DNA from: an uncultured Clostridia bacterium
GTDB taxonomy: Bacteria; Bacillota; Clostridia; Oscillospirales; Ruminococcaceae
Reading direction: 5' to 3'
Length of the DNA: 22,435 nt
Assembly: GCA_944388825.1 (NCBI GenBank)
Contig: CALXKG010000005.1
Span: 1 to 22,435 of the forward strand
Below the pieces are notes generated by a model, which saw only the letters and a program-made list of their open reading frames with translations, made no database searches and was not told the DNA's origin. Positions 14,515 through 21,827 of the stretch are shown piece by piece. The position numbers and the translations under genes were made by a program. Within the stretch, counting starts at the first letter, position 1. Each line of letters opens with the position of its first letter.

Positions 14515-16089
14515 ATGAAAAAAGCGTTATGCGCACTGCTCATCTCCATCCTCGCGGTATCGTCCTTTGCGGGCTGCGGCGGCGGGACCGGCGGATCGGA
14601 CGGCGGCTCTTCCGGCGGGACGGAAACGTCCGGGACCGTCAGCGCCGATACCTCCGAAAAGGTCCACCTGGTCATGTGGACTTCCGGTACCGCTTCCCGG
14701 GACCATGAAAAGGTGGCGGAAGAACTCAGCAAGCTGGCCGAACGGGATTTAAACGCCACGCTGGAATGGAACCGGTACCCGGATATCCAGAAGCTGAACC
14801 TGCTGCTGACGTCGGGGGAAAAGATCGACCTGATCTATACCGCCAACTACCAGAACTACGCCGTTTATGCGGCCAAAGGGGCGTTTAACCCGCTGGACGA
14901 GCTGATCCCCGCGGTATCGCCGGCCCTGGACGAGTATGTGTCCGACGAGATGTGGGACGCGACCCGGGTAGAAGGGTCGATCTACATGGTGCCCTGTATG
15001 TGGCCGGAATATGTCCCCTACGGGTTCCTGTGGCGGGAAGACCTGCGGAAAAAGTACGACCTGCCGGAGATCGACTTAAACGACCTTTCGACGGTCGAGG
15101 CGTATCTGGACTGTATCATGGAAAACGAGCCGGGCATGAAACCCCTGGCGGAGATCGTCTCCTCTTACGGCTCCCTCGGTTCCCATTTTACCACCTGGGA
15201 ATTTCTGGATTACAAGTACACCTGGGCGGATTTCCGCGTCCCCTACGGGCTGTATATTGATTATTACGACCCCACCAACGTCATAAACTGGTGGGAAACG
15301 GAGGATTTTGCCGAAGATATGCGGCTGTTCAAGTCCTGGGCGGATAAAGGCTACTGGTCCAAGAGCTCGCTGGCCAATACCGAAGCCAAACAGGACCAGT
15401 TTGAGGCGGGTACGCTGGCGGCCGACCTGGCGTTCAACTCGCCGTCCGGCTATGCCAACCTAGTCGCCCGGATCGAGGTTTCCCATCCCGACTGGGAGGT
15501 CGGCTGGTACCCCTTCTACCGCGCCAAACAGCTGGCGACCCCCAACCATGCGACGCAGAACGGGATGTCCATCCCGATCTCGTCCGACAACCCCGAGCGG
15601 GCGGTCATGCTGCTGGAGAAACTGACGCTGGACGAAGAATGGTACGATCTTTCCCAGTATGGGATCGAAGGGGAGCACTATACCCGCACCGAGGACGGGT
15701 ATTATGAGTCGGTCGGGGAGGCTTCCGCCTCCGGGTTCGCCAGGGAGGCCGGCAACCTCTGGTGCACCCGCAACACGGAGTTCATGCTTTATCCGGAGAC
15801 CACCGCCACGATCCTGACCGATCTGAACGCGGAATTCGACACCTATGCCCATCCCAATATCTGGACCGGTTTTTCGGAGGATACGGAGCCGTACCAGACG
15901 GAAAAGGCGGCTCTGGCCAACGTCATCACCCAGTACCTTCCCGCGATCCAGGCCGGGCTGGTGGACGATATCGACGCCTCGATCGACGAGTTCCTGGAAA
16001 AAGCCGAAGAGGCGGGGTTTTCCAAAGTCCGTGAAGAATATACCAACCAGTGGCTTGCCTATGTCGAGGAGATGGGCCTTGCCGAATAA
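14515..16089 (+). CDS. Extracellular solute-binding lipoprotein of the ABC sugar importer
   Basis: The product has 524 residues, the size of LplA/YtcQ-type binding proteins. It starts with a lipoprotein signal (MKKALCALLISILAVSSFAGC) with lipidated Cys21, followed by a Gly/Ser-rich tether to about residue 45. The mature part contains TSGEKIDLIYTANYQNYA and GAFNPLDELIPAVSPALDEYV, common in this family, and aromatic-rich stretches consistent with sugar stacking. The RBS AGGAGG lies eight bases before the ATG. The frame stays open 63 codons upstream, but that stretch overlaps the permease end and the tandem repeats and is not coding. It delivers the substrate to the two permeases encoded just upstream. 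The ligand is unknown; an oligosaccharide is likely from the family. Confidence 0.95.
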   Translation: MKKALCALLISILAVSSFAGCGGGTGGSDGGSSGGTETSGTVSADTSEKVHLVMWTSGTASRDHEKVAEELSKLAERDLNATLEWNRYPDIQKLNLLLTSGEKIDLIYTANYQNYAVYAAKGAFNPLDELIPAVSPALDEYVSDEMWDATRVEGSIYMVPCMWPEYVPYGFLWREDLRKKYDLPEIDLNDLSTVEAYLDCIMENEPGMKPLAEIVSSYGSLGSHFTTWEFLDYKYTWADFRVPYGLYIDYYDPTNVINWWETEDFAEDMRLFKSWADKGYWSKSSLANTEAKQDQFEAGTLAADLAFNSPSGYANLVARIEVSHPDWEVGWYPFYRAKQLATPNHATQNGMSIPISSDNPERAVMLLEKLTLDEEWYDLSQYGIEGEHYTRTEDGYYESVGEASASGFAREAGNLWCTRNTEFMLYPETTATILTDLNAEFDTYAHPNIWTGFSEDTEPYQTEKAALANVITQYLPAIQAGLVDDIDASIDEFLEKAEEAGFSKVREEYTNQWLAYVEEMGLAE

Positions 16090-16129
16090 GGTCGTTCCCG
16101 GCCCGACACTTTCGCTTTTTTCATAAATT

Positions 16130-16138
16130 TGCTATAAT
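16130..16138 (+). promoter_or_regulatory. Extended -10 promoter for the regulator-MFS-SDR-ThuA operon
   Basis: TGC directly followed by a perfect TATAAT (16133-16138) makes an extended -10 element about 70 bases before the regulator start. The -35 region (TTTCGC, 16110-16115, spacing 17) is poor, as is normal with extended -10 sites. The T-rich run just upstream may also end the binding-protein transcript, so the regulator unit is probably transcribed separately from the ABC genes. Confidence 0.65.
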
Positions 16139-16208
16139 GATTTTGCCGGGACAGAAGCAATTTTGTGCAGAAAAACGGTAAATGAAGTTTCGATTTAGGA
16201 GAAAAGCG

Positions 16209-17832
16209 ATGAAAAACAAACGGGGATACTCTTTCAAAAAGCTGAAAGGGACGATCGTCACCCTCTCGCTCGTCTGTGTGACGGTGTGCGCCGTCGTGTT
16301 TTACCATTTATCAGGAGGTGCAAAAGCGCGCCGGGCAGGAAGGGTACCTGCTCTGCGCGATCGGCGGGGAGAAGTACCTGGTCTCCTTCTTCAAGCCCGG
16401 CAGCGAAAGCTGGCAGTATATCCGGCTCACCCCCTATAAACAGATCATCGGGGAGATCGACCAGTCGATCCGGATCCTGCTGCTGGTGGGGGCGGTGCTG
16501 ATCCTGCTGGGGTCCGCCATATCCTACCTGCTATCCCTGCGGATCTCGGCGCCCATCCGGACGATGCAGGAAAATGTGCGGGAACTGGAACAGGAGGCGC
16601 GGGAAAACCGTCTGGCGACCCGTCAGCACAAGCTGCAAAACCTCCTGTACGGGTACGCGTCGCCGGCGGCCCTTCTGGCGGACGGGACGCTGGAGGCCCT
16701 GCAGGGGGATGAAAACGGGACGACCTACCTGCTCTGCCTGATAAAACTGCGGGGGCAGCGGGCGCTGCACAAGATGCACGACACCGGCGGCAGGAGTCTT
16801 CTGCGCTACGCCGTTTTAAACGTCGCCTCGGAAATTTTCGCGCAGGCTTTCCGGACGGAGCCGGTCGACATGGGCGGGGCGGGGTACCTGGCGGTCATCC
16901 TCTCTGCGCCGGATGAAAAGTGGAAGCTCTTTTCGTCCCGGGAAAACCTTTTCCCCATCCTGATGGAGACGGCGGATTCCATCCGGCAGGCGCTGGGGCT
17001 GGAGATCAACTGCATTGTCAGCGAGCCCTTTTCCGCGCTGGAGGAGATCAGCAGCGTCTACGCCCTGACCCGGGAAGCGGCGCTCCACTGCATCTTTTAC
17101 CCGGCCGGGACGCCGCTCTTTGCCGGGGAGATCCTGGGGAGCCGGGAGCGGTTTACCTATCCGCAGGCGCAGGAAGACCGGATGGTGGAGGCGATCCTGC
17201 ACGGGCGGGAAGAAGAGGCCTGCCGCCTGATGCGGGAGATCCTGAACGGGACCGGGCGGTACCCTTTTTCCGCGGCGACGCTGGCCTGCTCCCACCTTTC
17301 CCTTGCCATCTCCGGCATTGTGGAGGAGGTGCAGAAAAACCGCTTTATCGCGTTCCCCGAGAGCCTGCTGGCCCGGCTTTTTTCCTTCAGCGACCCGTAT
17401 GAAGCGGAGTCGGTCGAGGAAATCGCGGAAGGCTTTTCCGATTCGATCCATACGATCATTGCGGCGCTGAACGACAAGCGGAGCGCGCGGTATACCGACC
17501 TGTTGCAGAAGATCGAACAGCTGCTGGAGGCGGGGTACCGGGACCCCGGCTGCTGCCTCGACAGCATCGCGGAGGAGGTCGGCCTGTCTTCCGCCTATGT
17601 GGGGAAGCTGTATAAGCGGTATACGCTGAAAAGTATTTCAGAATCCATTCTGGAGCTGCGGCTGGAAGAGGCGAAAAAGCTGCTGCGGGAAGCGCCGAAA
17701 ATGACGGTGACCGAGATCGCAGAGCACACCGGTTTCAGCACCAACAGTTATTTTTCCAAGGTATTCCACAAAAAGATCGGCATGACGCCGAACGAGTACC
17801 GGAGTTTAAACCGTAAAGGAGGGATCGAATGA
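16209..17832 (+). pseudogene. AraC-family membrane sensor-regulator with internal deletion and frameshift
   Basis: The intact N-terminus starts at ATG 16209 (AGGAG seven bases upstream): MKNKRGYSFKKLKGTIVTL and a first membrane span to about base 16310. The rest of the protein is in a different frame (+1), open from about 16282 to the TGA at 17830. It resumes as YQEVQKRAGQEGYL, the membrane-proximal end of a Cache-like sensor, then GGEKYLVSFF, a second membrane span (IRILLLVGAVLILLGSAISY), a HAMP-like linker, a long cytoplasmic region and a C-terminal AraC helix-turn-helix (SIAEEVGLSSAYVGKLYKRY and EIAEHTGFSTNSYFSKVFHK). Relatives (YesN/YesS-type one-component sensors) are about 740-770 residues; here only about 540 codons remain. 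Roughly 200 residues of the extracellular domain are missing, and the junction is out of frame. An AGGAGG lies by chance at the junction, but no start codon is properly spaced after it. Either the gene is dead or this is an assembly error. Confidence 0.8.
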
Positions 17833-19055
17833 ACGGGACCCATGCGCGGACGGGGACGCCCGCATCCAGTTCGCTGCGGACCATCAAGGTCACGTTTGCC
17901 GTGATCTATTTCCTGTTTATGCTGGCGCGGGCGGTTTTTGGGCCGTTTATCACGCTGTACTTGCAGGAAAAAGGGCTGTCGCCCGAGCAGATCGGGCTGG
18001 TAACCGGTATCAATTCCTTTGCCATCATCGTCACCCAGCCGGTCTGGGGGATCATTGCGGACAGAATCCAGTCGGTCAAAAAGACGCTGATCCTCTGCCT
18101 GGTCTGTCAGGCGGTTTTCGCCCTTTCGCTGCTGTTTGCCGGCAACCTGTTCCTGATCGCCGCGGCGTTTGGGATCTACACGTCCTTTTCCTCTTCGGAA
18201 GGGCCGCTGATGGATACCTGGGCGCTGACCAGCCTGCGGGACGCCGGCGACCCCAACGGGATGGGGCGGGTCAAGATGTGGGGCTGCATCGGCTTTTCCC
18301 TCAGCAGCGTCCTGTCCGGCATCTTCATCAGCCGGTATTCCACCAGCTCGATCATCCCGTTTTTTGCGGCGCTGCTTCTGCTGCTGGCGCTGTGTCTGCG
18401 GTTTATCCGGACCGAAACCGCGGCGGCGGGGAGCGTCAGGCTGCGGGATATGCAGCTGCACCGCATCCTGCGGGATAAGGCGTTTATGGTTTTCCTGGCC
18501 TACGTCTTTTTCATGCAGCTGGCCCACCGCGGTTCCTATACCTTTTATTCCCTGCTGATCAAACAGCTGGGCGGGACGGACGACCTGGTCGGGTATGCGA
18601 GCGCATTGATGTTCGTTTCCGAGGCGGCCGTCATGTTCCTCTCGCGGAAGATGCTTTCCAAAGGGCGGCCGGAAATGCTGGTGGTCGGGTCTTCCTTTGC
18701 CTTTATGCTTTGGCACCTGTTTTTAAGCCTGTCCAGCCATCCGGTCCATGTGGTGCTGTCCTGCCTGATGGACGGACCGTCCTTTGCGCTTTTTACGATC
18801 GGGTGCCTTTATTACATGGACAAGCTGGCGCCAAAAGAGATCCGGACCACCTATCAGACGGTCGCCTATGCCGTCTATTTCGGGCTGAGCGGGATCGTGG
18901 GCAATATGCTCAGCGGCTGGCTGATCGAAAATATGGGATACCGGACGATGTACTGGGTCGGGATCTCGATCACGCTGGCTTCTACGGTTGTATTCTGCCT
19001 GGTGCGGAAATGGATCCTGCCGGGTATGATCAAAACAGACAGAAAGGGTGCATGA
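17829..19055 (+). CDS. Major facilitator superfamily permease
   Basis: The product has 408 residues with about 12 membrane spans, consistent with the sugar/phenylpropionate-type MFS_1-like group. The N-terminal half shows FLFMLARAVFGPFITLYLQEKGLSPEQIGLVTGINSFAIIVTQPVWGIIADRI, with the PxxGxxADR-type loop 2-3 motif. The start codon overlaps the regulator stop (ATGA, four-base overlap), with AAAGGAGG just upstream, indicating translational coupling. The next gene begins one base after this stop. It likely imports or exports the compound handled by the two SDR-type proteins and the ThuA protein downstream. Substrate unknown. Confidence 0.92.
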   Translation: MNGTHARTGTPASSSLRTIKVTFAVIYFLFMLARAVFGPFITLYLQEKGLSPEQIGLVTGINSFAIIVTQPVWGIIADRIQSVKKTLILCLVCQAVFALSLLFAGNLFLIAAAFGIYTSFSSSEGPLMDTWALTSLRDAGDPNGMGRVKMWGCIGFSLSSVLSGIFISRYSTSSIIPFFAALLLLLALCLRFIRTETAAAGSVRLRDMQLHRILRDKAFMVFLAYVFFMQLAHRGSYTFYSLLIKQLGGTDDLVGYASALMFVSEAAVMFLSRKMLSKGRPEMLVVGSSFAFMLWHLFLSLSSHPVHVVLSCLMDGPSFALFTIGCLYYMDKLAPKEIRTTYQTVAYAVYFGLSGIVGNMLSGWLIENMGYRTMYWVGISITLASTVVFCLVRKWILPGMIKTDRKGA

Positions 19056-19056
19056 A

Positions 19057-19800
19057 ATGAACGCTGTTGTAATCACAGGGGCCGACCGCAATCTCGGCCT
19101 GGAAATGGCGCGGGAATTCCTGAAGCGGGACTGGACGGTCTATGCCGGACGGTATCTGATGGACCTGCCGCTGCTGGATGCGCTGCAGGCGGAATACCCG
19201 CAGCGGCTGAAGATCGTTCCGCTGGACGTCTCCAGTGAAGCGTCGGTCGCCCGGGCGGCGGAGGCTGTCGCGGCGGAAACCGGCAGGATCGATATGCTGA
19301 TCCATAACGCCGCGGGGTTTGGGGACCATGCGGCGGGAGCCGGGGGTTCCATGGACTTTTCCAGCTTTATGGCCCCCTATAACATCAACTGCCTGGGGGC
19401 GGTCCGGATGGTGCGCGCCTTCCTTCCCCTGATGCAGGCGGGGATGAAGCGGCTCTGTTTCGTCTCATCCGAAGCCGGGGCGGTATCGGTCGCCCACCGG
19501 GATGCGATCTCCAGCTACTGTATGTCCAAGACCGCCCTGAATATGGCGGTCCGGCTGATGTTCAACAAGCTCCGGCCGATGGGGTATACCTTCCGGCTGT
19601 ACCATCCCGGCTGGGTAAGGTCGGCGAAGATCGAGCACGCCGGGGAGAAGCCGCCGAGCTTTGAAGTAAACGGGAAGCTGATCGGCAAATTCTGGCCGTG
19701 GGAATCGGCGGCGTCGGCTGTCCCGCAGTTTATCGAGGACCGGGACTGGGAAGACCGGCTTGTGCTGATCGACAACGAAGGGGCCGCCTGGCCGTTTTAA
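19057..19800 (+). CDS. Short-chain dehydrogenase/reductase (catalytic residues present)
   Basis: The product has 247 residues, classical SDR size. NAD(P)-dependent oxidoreductases of this fold act on alcohols, ketones or sugars. The nucleotide-binding turn is TGADRNLG (7-14), the NNAG-like motif is HNAAG (83-87), Asn111 sits in NINCLGA, the catalytic Ser is in FVSSEAG (about 137-138), and the active-site pair is Tyr154/Lys158 in SSYCMSK. PGW (184-186) follows as in classical SDRs. The ATG at 19057, one base after the MFS stop, is chosen because AAAGGG lies eight bases upstream. A GTG three codons earlier is possible but poorly spaced. It is closely related to the next gene: both share LNMAV..(L/M)FNK.RP.GYTFR.Y. 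Confidence 0.92.
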   Translation: MNAVVITGADRNLGLEMAREFLKRDWTVYAGRYLMDLPLLDALQAEYPQRLKIVPLDVSSEASVARAAEAVAAETGRIDMLIHNAAGFGDHAAGAGGSMDFSSFMAPYNINCLGAVRMVRAFLPLMQAGMKRLCFVSSEAGAVSVAHRDAISSYCMSKTALNMAVRLMFNKLRPMGYTFRLYHPGWVRSAKIEHAGEKPPSFEVNGKLIGKFWPWESAASAVPQFIEDRDWEDRLVLIDNEGAAWPF

Positions 19801-19813
19801 GGGAGGGAACCGT

Positions 19814-20500
19814 ATGAAAGGAAAAGTTTTGATTGCCGGAGCCGGCGACGCGGTGGGAAAGCGCCTGGCCGCGGATTTCCACCGGATGGGATACGCGGTG
19901 GCGGGGCTGCTGTTTTCCGCCGGAGAGCAGGCCCCGCCGGAACTGGAAGTCCGGCTGGAAGCGGACCCGCTTGACCATGCGCAGGTCAAAGAGGCGGCGG
20001 CAGCGCTGGGAAAGGCGTGGGACGGGCTGGATATCCTGGCGGTCAATGTGGACGGCACGCCGGCGAAGGACTGGAAGGATATCCTGGACGAACCGGATTA
20101 TGCGCGGCTGAAATGGGCGTATGACTTTAATACGCTGGGGGCGCTGCGGATCATCGACGCCTTTTTCCCGCTGCTGGGAAAAGGGCGGGTCAGGCGGCTC
20201 TGCCTGGTCACGACGCGGGGGAGCAGCAACAACGATACCCGGGACTGCATCGACTTCCCCGGCCATATTTCCAGGGCGCCGCTCAATATGGCAGTCAATC
20301 AGCTGTTTAACAAATGGCGTCCGGAGGGGTATACCTTCCGCGTCTACTGCAAGGACCCGGAAGCCGGACCGGAGGCTGCCGGCGCGTTTGCGGCGGAATA
20401 TTTTGCCCGCGGCCGGAGCAACGAGCCGGAATCCTATAAACACTCGGATGAAAACCGGCTGGTGATGCGGGACTGGATGAACATCGAAGTCCCGTGGTGA
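19814..20500 (+). CDS. SDR-fold paralogue lacking the catalytic Tyr and Lys
   Basis: The product has 228 residues, clearly an SDR relative of the preceding gene (LNMAVNQLFNKWRPEGYTFRVY aligns with LNMAVRLMFNKLRPMGYTFRLY). Aligning the two without gaps through this block places Gly150 where the neighbour has catalytic Tyr154, and Arg154 where it has Lys158. The serine block FVSSEAG becomes LVTTRGS and the nucleotide loop is AGAGDAVGK. The structural Asn (FNTLGA) is kept. It is therefore probably not a classical dehydrogenase. It may be a partner subunit, a regulator or an enzyme with other chemistry. The RBS GGGAGGG lies six bases before the ATG, with a 13-base gap to the previous gene. The frame is intact and codon use is like its neighbours, so it is not a decaying copy. 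Confidence 0.85.
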   Translation: MKGKVLIAGAGDAVGKRLAADFHRMGYAVAGLLFSAGEQAPPELEVRLEADPLDHAQVKEAAAALGKAWDGLDILAVNVDGTPAKDWKDILDEPDYARLKWAYDFNTLGALRIIDAFFPLLGKGRVRRLCLVTTRGSSNNDTRDCIDFPGHISRAPLNMAVNQLFNKWRPEGYTFRVYCKDPEAGPEAAGAFAAEYFARGRSNEPESYKHSDENRLVMRDWMNIEVPW

Positions 20501-20528
20501 GCCGGAAGGCAGGATGGAGGTTATGGAT

Positions 20529-21188
20529 ATGAAAGTTTTGCTTCTTTGCGACGACCTGTGGCACCCCGGCGAGACAGTCCGGTATGGGCTGCAGTTCCTG
20601 GTGGATAGGGGAATCGCCCTGGACACGGTCATGGACGCGAAGGACATCGTCACTCCGGAGCTGCTGCGCGCCTACGACGCGGTCATCATCGCGAAGGGGA
20701 ACGCGTTAAACGGCGCCAACAGTTCCGCCCCCTGGTTCGAAGAGGGGATTACCTATGTGAGCCCCGAAGGGTACAGGGCGTATGTGGAAGAGGGGGGCGC
20801 GATCCTGGCGCTGCACGCCGGCGTCACCTACTCGCCCGAGCGCTGCCCCGGTATGTCCAGCCTGCTGGGTACGCGGTTTAACGGCCACCCGCCCCAGTGC
20901 CCGGTGGAATTCCGGGTGACGGATCCGGCGCATCCGGTTATGCGGGGGATTCAGGGCTTTACCTTCCGGCAGGACGAGCATTACCGGCTGGAAGTCCTGG
21001 CCGGGGACGCGGAAGTCTTCTGTGAGACGGCGTCTTCCGCCGGGGTCTTCCCGGCGGGGGTGGCCCGGCAGATCGGGAAGGGAAGGGTCTGCGTCCTGAC
21101 GCCGGGGCACAATGCCTTTGCGCTGAATGAGCCGGGGTATCAGCCGGTTATCATAAACGCGCTGGAATGGGTCACGGGAAAAACCTGA
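20529..21188 (+). CDS. ThuA-domain protein (trehalose-utilisation family)
   Basis: The product has 219 residues. The start at 20529 is chosen among three in-frame ATGs because GGAGG (20516-20520) lies eight bases before it. The ThuA fold (related to class I glutamine amidotransferases) is shown by VLLLCDDLWHPGE at the N-terminus, GGAILALHAG (89-98), FNGHPP (117-122), DPAHPVMRGI (132-141), the DEHYRLEV signature (149-156) and GKGRVCVLTPGHN (183-195). ThuA proteins occur with sugar oxidoreductases and uptake systems, and ThuA/ThuB act in oxidation of disaccharides to 3-keto sugars in rhizobia. Their exact reaction is poorly settled. Here it is the last gene of the MFS-SDR-SDR unit, ending in a strong hairpin, which supports a role in processing a sugar derivative. 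Confidence 0.9.
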   Translation: MKVLLLCDDLWHPGETVRYGLQFLVDRGIALDTVMDAKDIVTPELLRAYDAVIIAKGNALNGANSSAPWFEEGITYVSPEGYRAYVEEGGAILALHAGVTYSPERCPGMSSLLGTRFNGHPPQCPVEFRVTDPAHPVMRGIQGFTFRQDEHYRLEVLAGDAEVFCETASSAGVFPAGVARQIGKGRVCVLTPGHNAFALNEPGYQPVIINALEWVTGKT

Positions 21189-21189
21189 A

Positions 21190-21228
21190 AACAGCCCGGC
21201 GGGGATTCAAGTCCCCCGCCGGGCTGTT
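21190..21228. terminator. Strong hairpin terminator after the ThuA gene
   Basis: Perfect 15-base arms at 21190-21204 and 21214-21228 (core CAGCCCGGCGGGG), loop 9 bases. It starts 2 bases after the ThuA stop and 17 bases from the end of the convergent wall-binding fragment. The minus-strand side is followed by TTCAGGTTTTT, the plus side only by a mixed TTCAGTCTG..TTATTTT, so it can serve both directions. Confidence 0.85.
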
Positions 21229-21244
21229 CAGTCTGCCGGTTATT

Positions 21245-21499
21245 TTACTGTACCCATACGCCGTCGGCGCCGACCGTATAGCCGTCGGGGGTGACGGTGC
21301 TGACCGCCATCCGGCCGGAACCGGTGAGGTAGTAGTAGTCGCCCTTCCAGAGGAGCCACGCGGACTTTTTCATCGCGCCGGAGCCGTCGAAGAAGTACCA
21401 GCCGTCGTCTGAGGCATACCAGAAATTGCAGGCCATCCCGCCCCAGTCGTAGAGGAAGTAAGTCTTGCCGTCGATCTCATAGAGGCCGTCCGCCCACAT
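21245..21499 (-). pseudogene. 3' remnant of a choline/glucan-binding-type cell-wall protein
   Basis: The 84 readable residues consist of aromatic/Gly wall-binding repeats: YEIDGKTYFLYDWGGMA, then WYFFDGSGAMKKSAWL, then YYYLTGSGRMAVS. They end in TPDGYTVGADGVWVQ, the usual C-terminal end of clostridial proteins with such repeats. There is no signal peptide. The only ATG (21499) has no properly spaced RBS, and a TGA lies eight codons upstream in frame. Normal relatives are hundreds of residues long with an enzymatic or adhesive N-terminal part. The GC-rich repeat sequence stops sharply at about 21500 where AT-rich DNA begins, so this looks like a severed 3' end. It could be a silent cassette rather than simple decay, given the recombinase gene next door. 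Confidence 0.8.
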
Positions 21500-21615
21500 C
21501 CTGCCCGTATTTGATTTTCATCCCTTGTTCTTTTGAGAATAAAGTAATTCTTTGCTGCCAAATTGCTTCTTCTGACGGAATTTCCCCGAAATTTTTTCTG
21601 AAAAACCGTACCCCT

Positions 21616-21660
21616 ATCATAGCACATTTCAAGGCAAAAGTGGTTATGCTGGCAGCATAA
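21616..21660 (-). promoter_or_regulatory. Possible promoter with upstream dyad, reading toward the wall-protein remnant
   Basis: On the minus strand TGC plus TATGAT (21624-21616) resembles an extended -10 promoter; no good -35 is visible. The perfect 7-base dyad TTATGCT/AGCATAA (21644-21660) sits about 30 bases upstream of it and could be an operator or a recombinase site. No intact gene follows on this strand, which suggests the promoter once belonged to the 5' end of the missing surface gene. Confidence 0.35.
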
Positions 21661-21784
21661 ATTCCAGAGTATTTGTGCAATTTTCAGCAAAGTTTGTAGG
21701 AATAGACAAATATCAGTCCTGGCTTTTGCGCAGAATTTCATGATTTTCGGCCGCTTTTTTCCCTCCGGATATGGAAATTCCCGC

Positions 21785-21811
21785 CGTTTTTCGTCATAAT
21801 GAAGAAAAACG
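21785..21811. repeat. 27-base near-perfect palindrome upstream of the recombinase
   Basis: Arms CGTTTTTCGTCAT (21785-21797) and ATGAAGAAAAACG (21799-21811) match at 12 of 13 positions around a single central A. It contains a CATAAT that could be a -10 element and ends 16 bases before the recombinase ATG. Arm length suits a tyrosine recombinase or a dimeric repressor, but a one-base centre is shorter than a normal crossover spacer. An autoregulatory operator or leader hairpin is therefore equally likely. Confidence 0.7.
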
Positions 21812-21827
21812 ACTGGGAGAATTTGCC

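Larger units (their letters stand above)
21500..21827. other. AT-rich non-coding stretch between the wall-protein remnant and the recombinase
   Basis: No credible gene is seen. The base composition is visibly lower in GC than both the wall-binding fragment and the rest of the window, with the change at about 21500. It holds a 17-base dyad (TTATGCT-GGC-AGCATAA, 21644-21660), a possible minus-strand extended -10 promoter (TGC then TATGAT, bases 21624-21616) pointing at the wall-protein remnant, and a large palindrome just before the recombinase. The composition break suggests a recombination or insertion boundary. Confidence 0.6.

Noticed and set aside
16182..16439. Separate small membrane protein at the start of the regulator
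   Set aside because: After the first membrane span its translation is only the out-of-frame reading of the regulator's sensor segment, so it is the N-terminal piece of the broken regulator.
21477..21680. Minus-strand 67-codon frame beside the wall-protein remnant
   Set aside because: No RBS or family similarity; it spans the composition break and the dyad.
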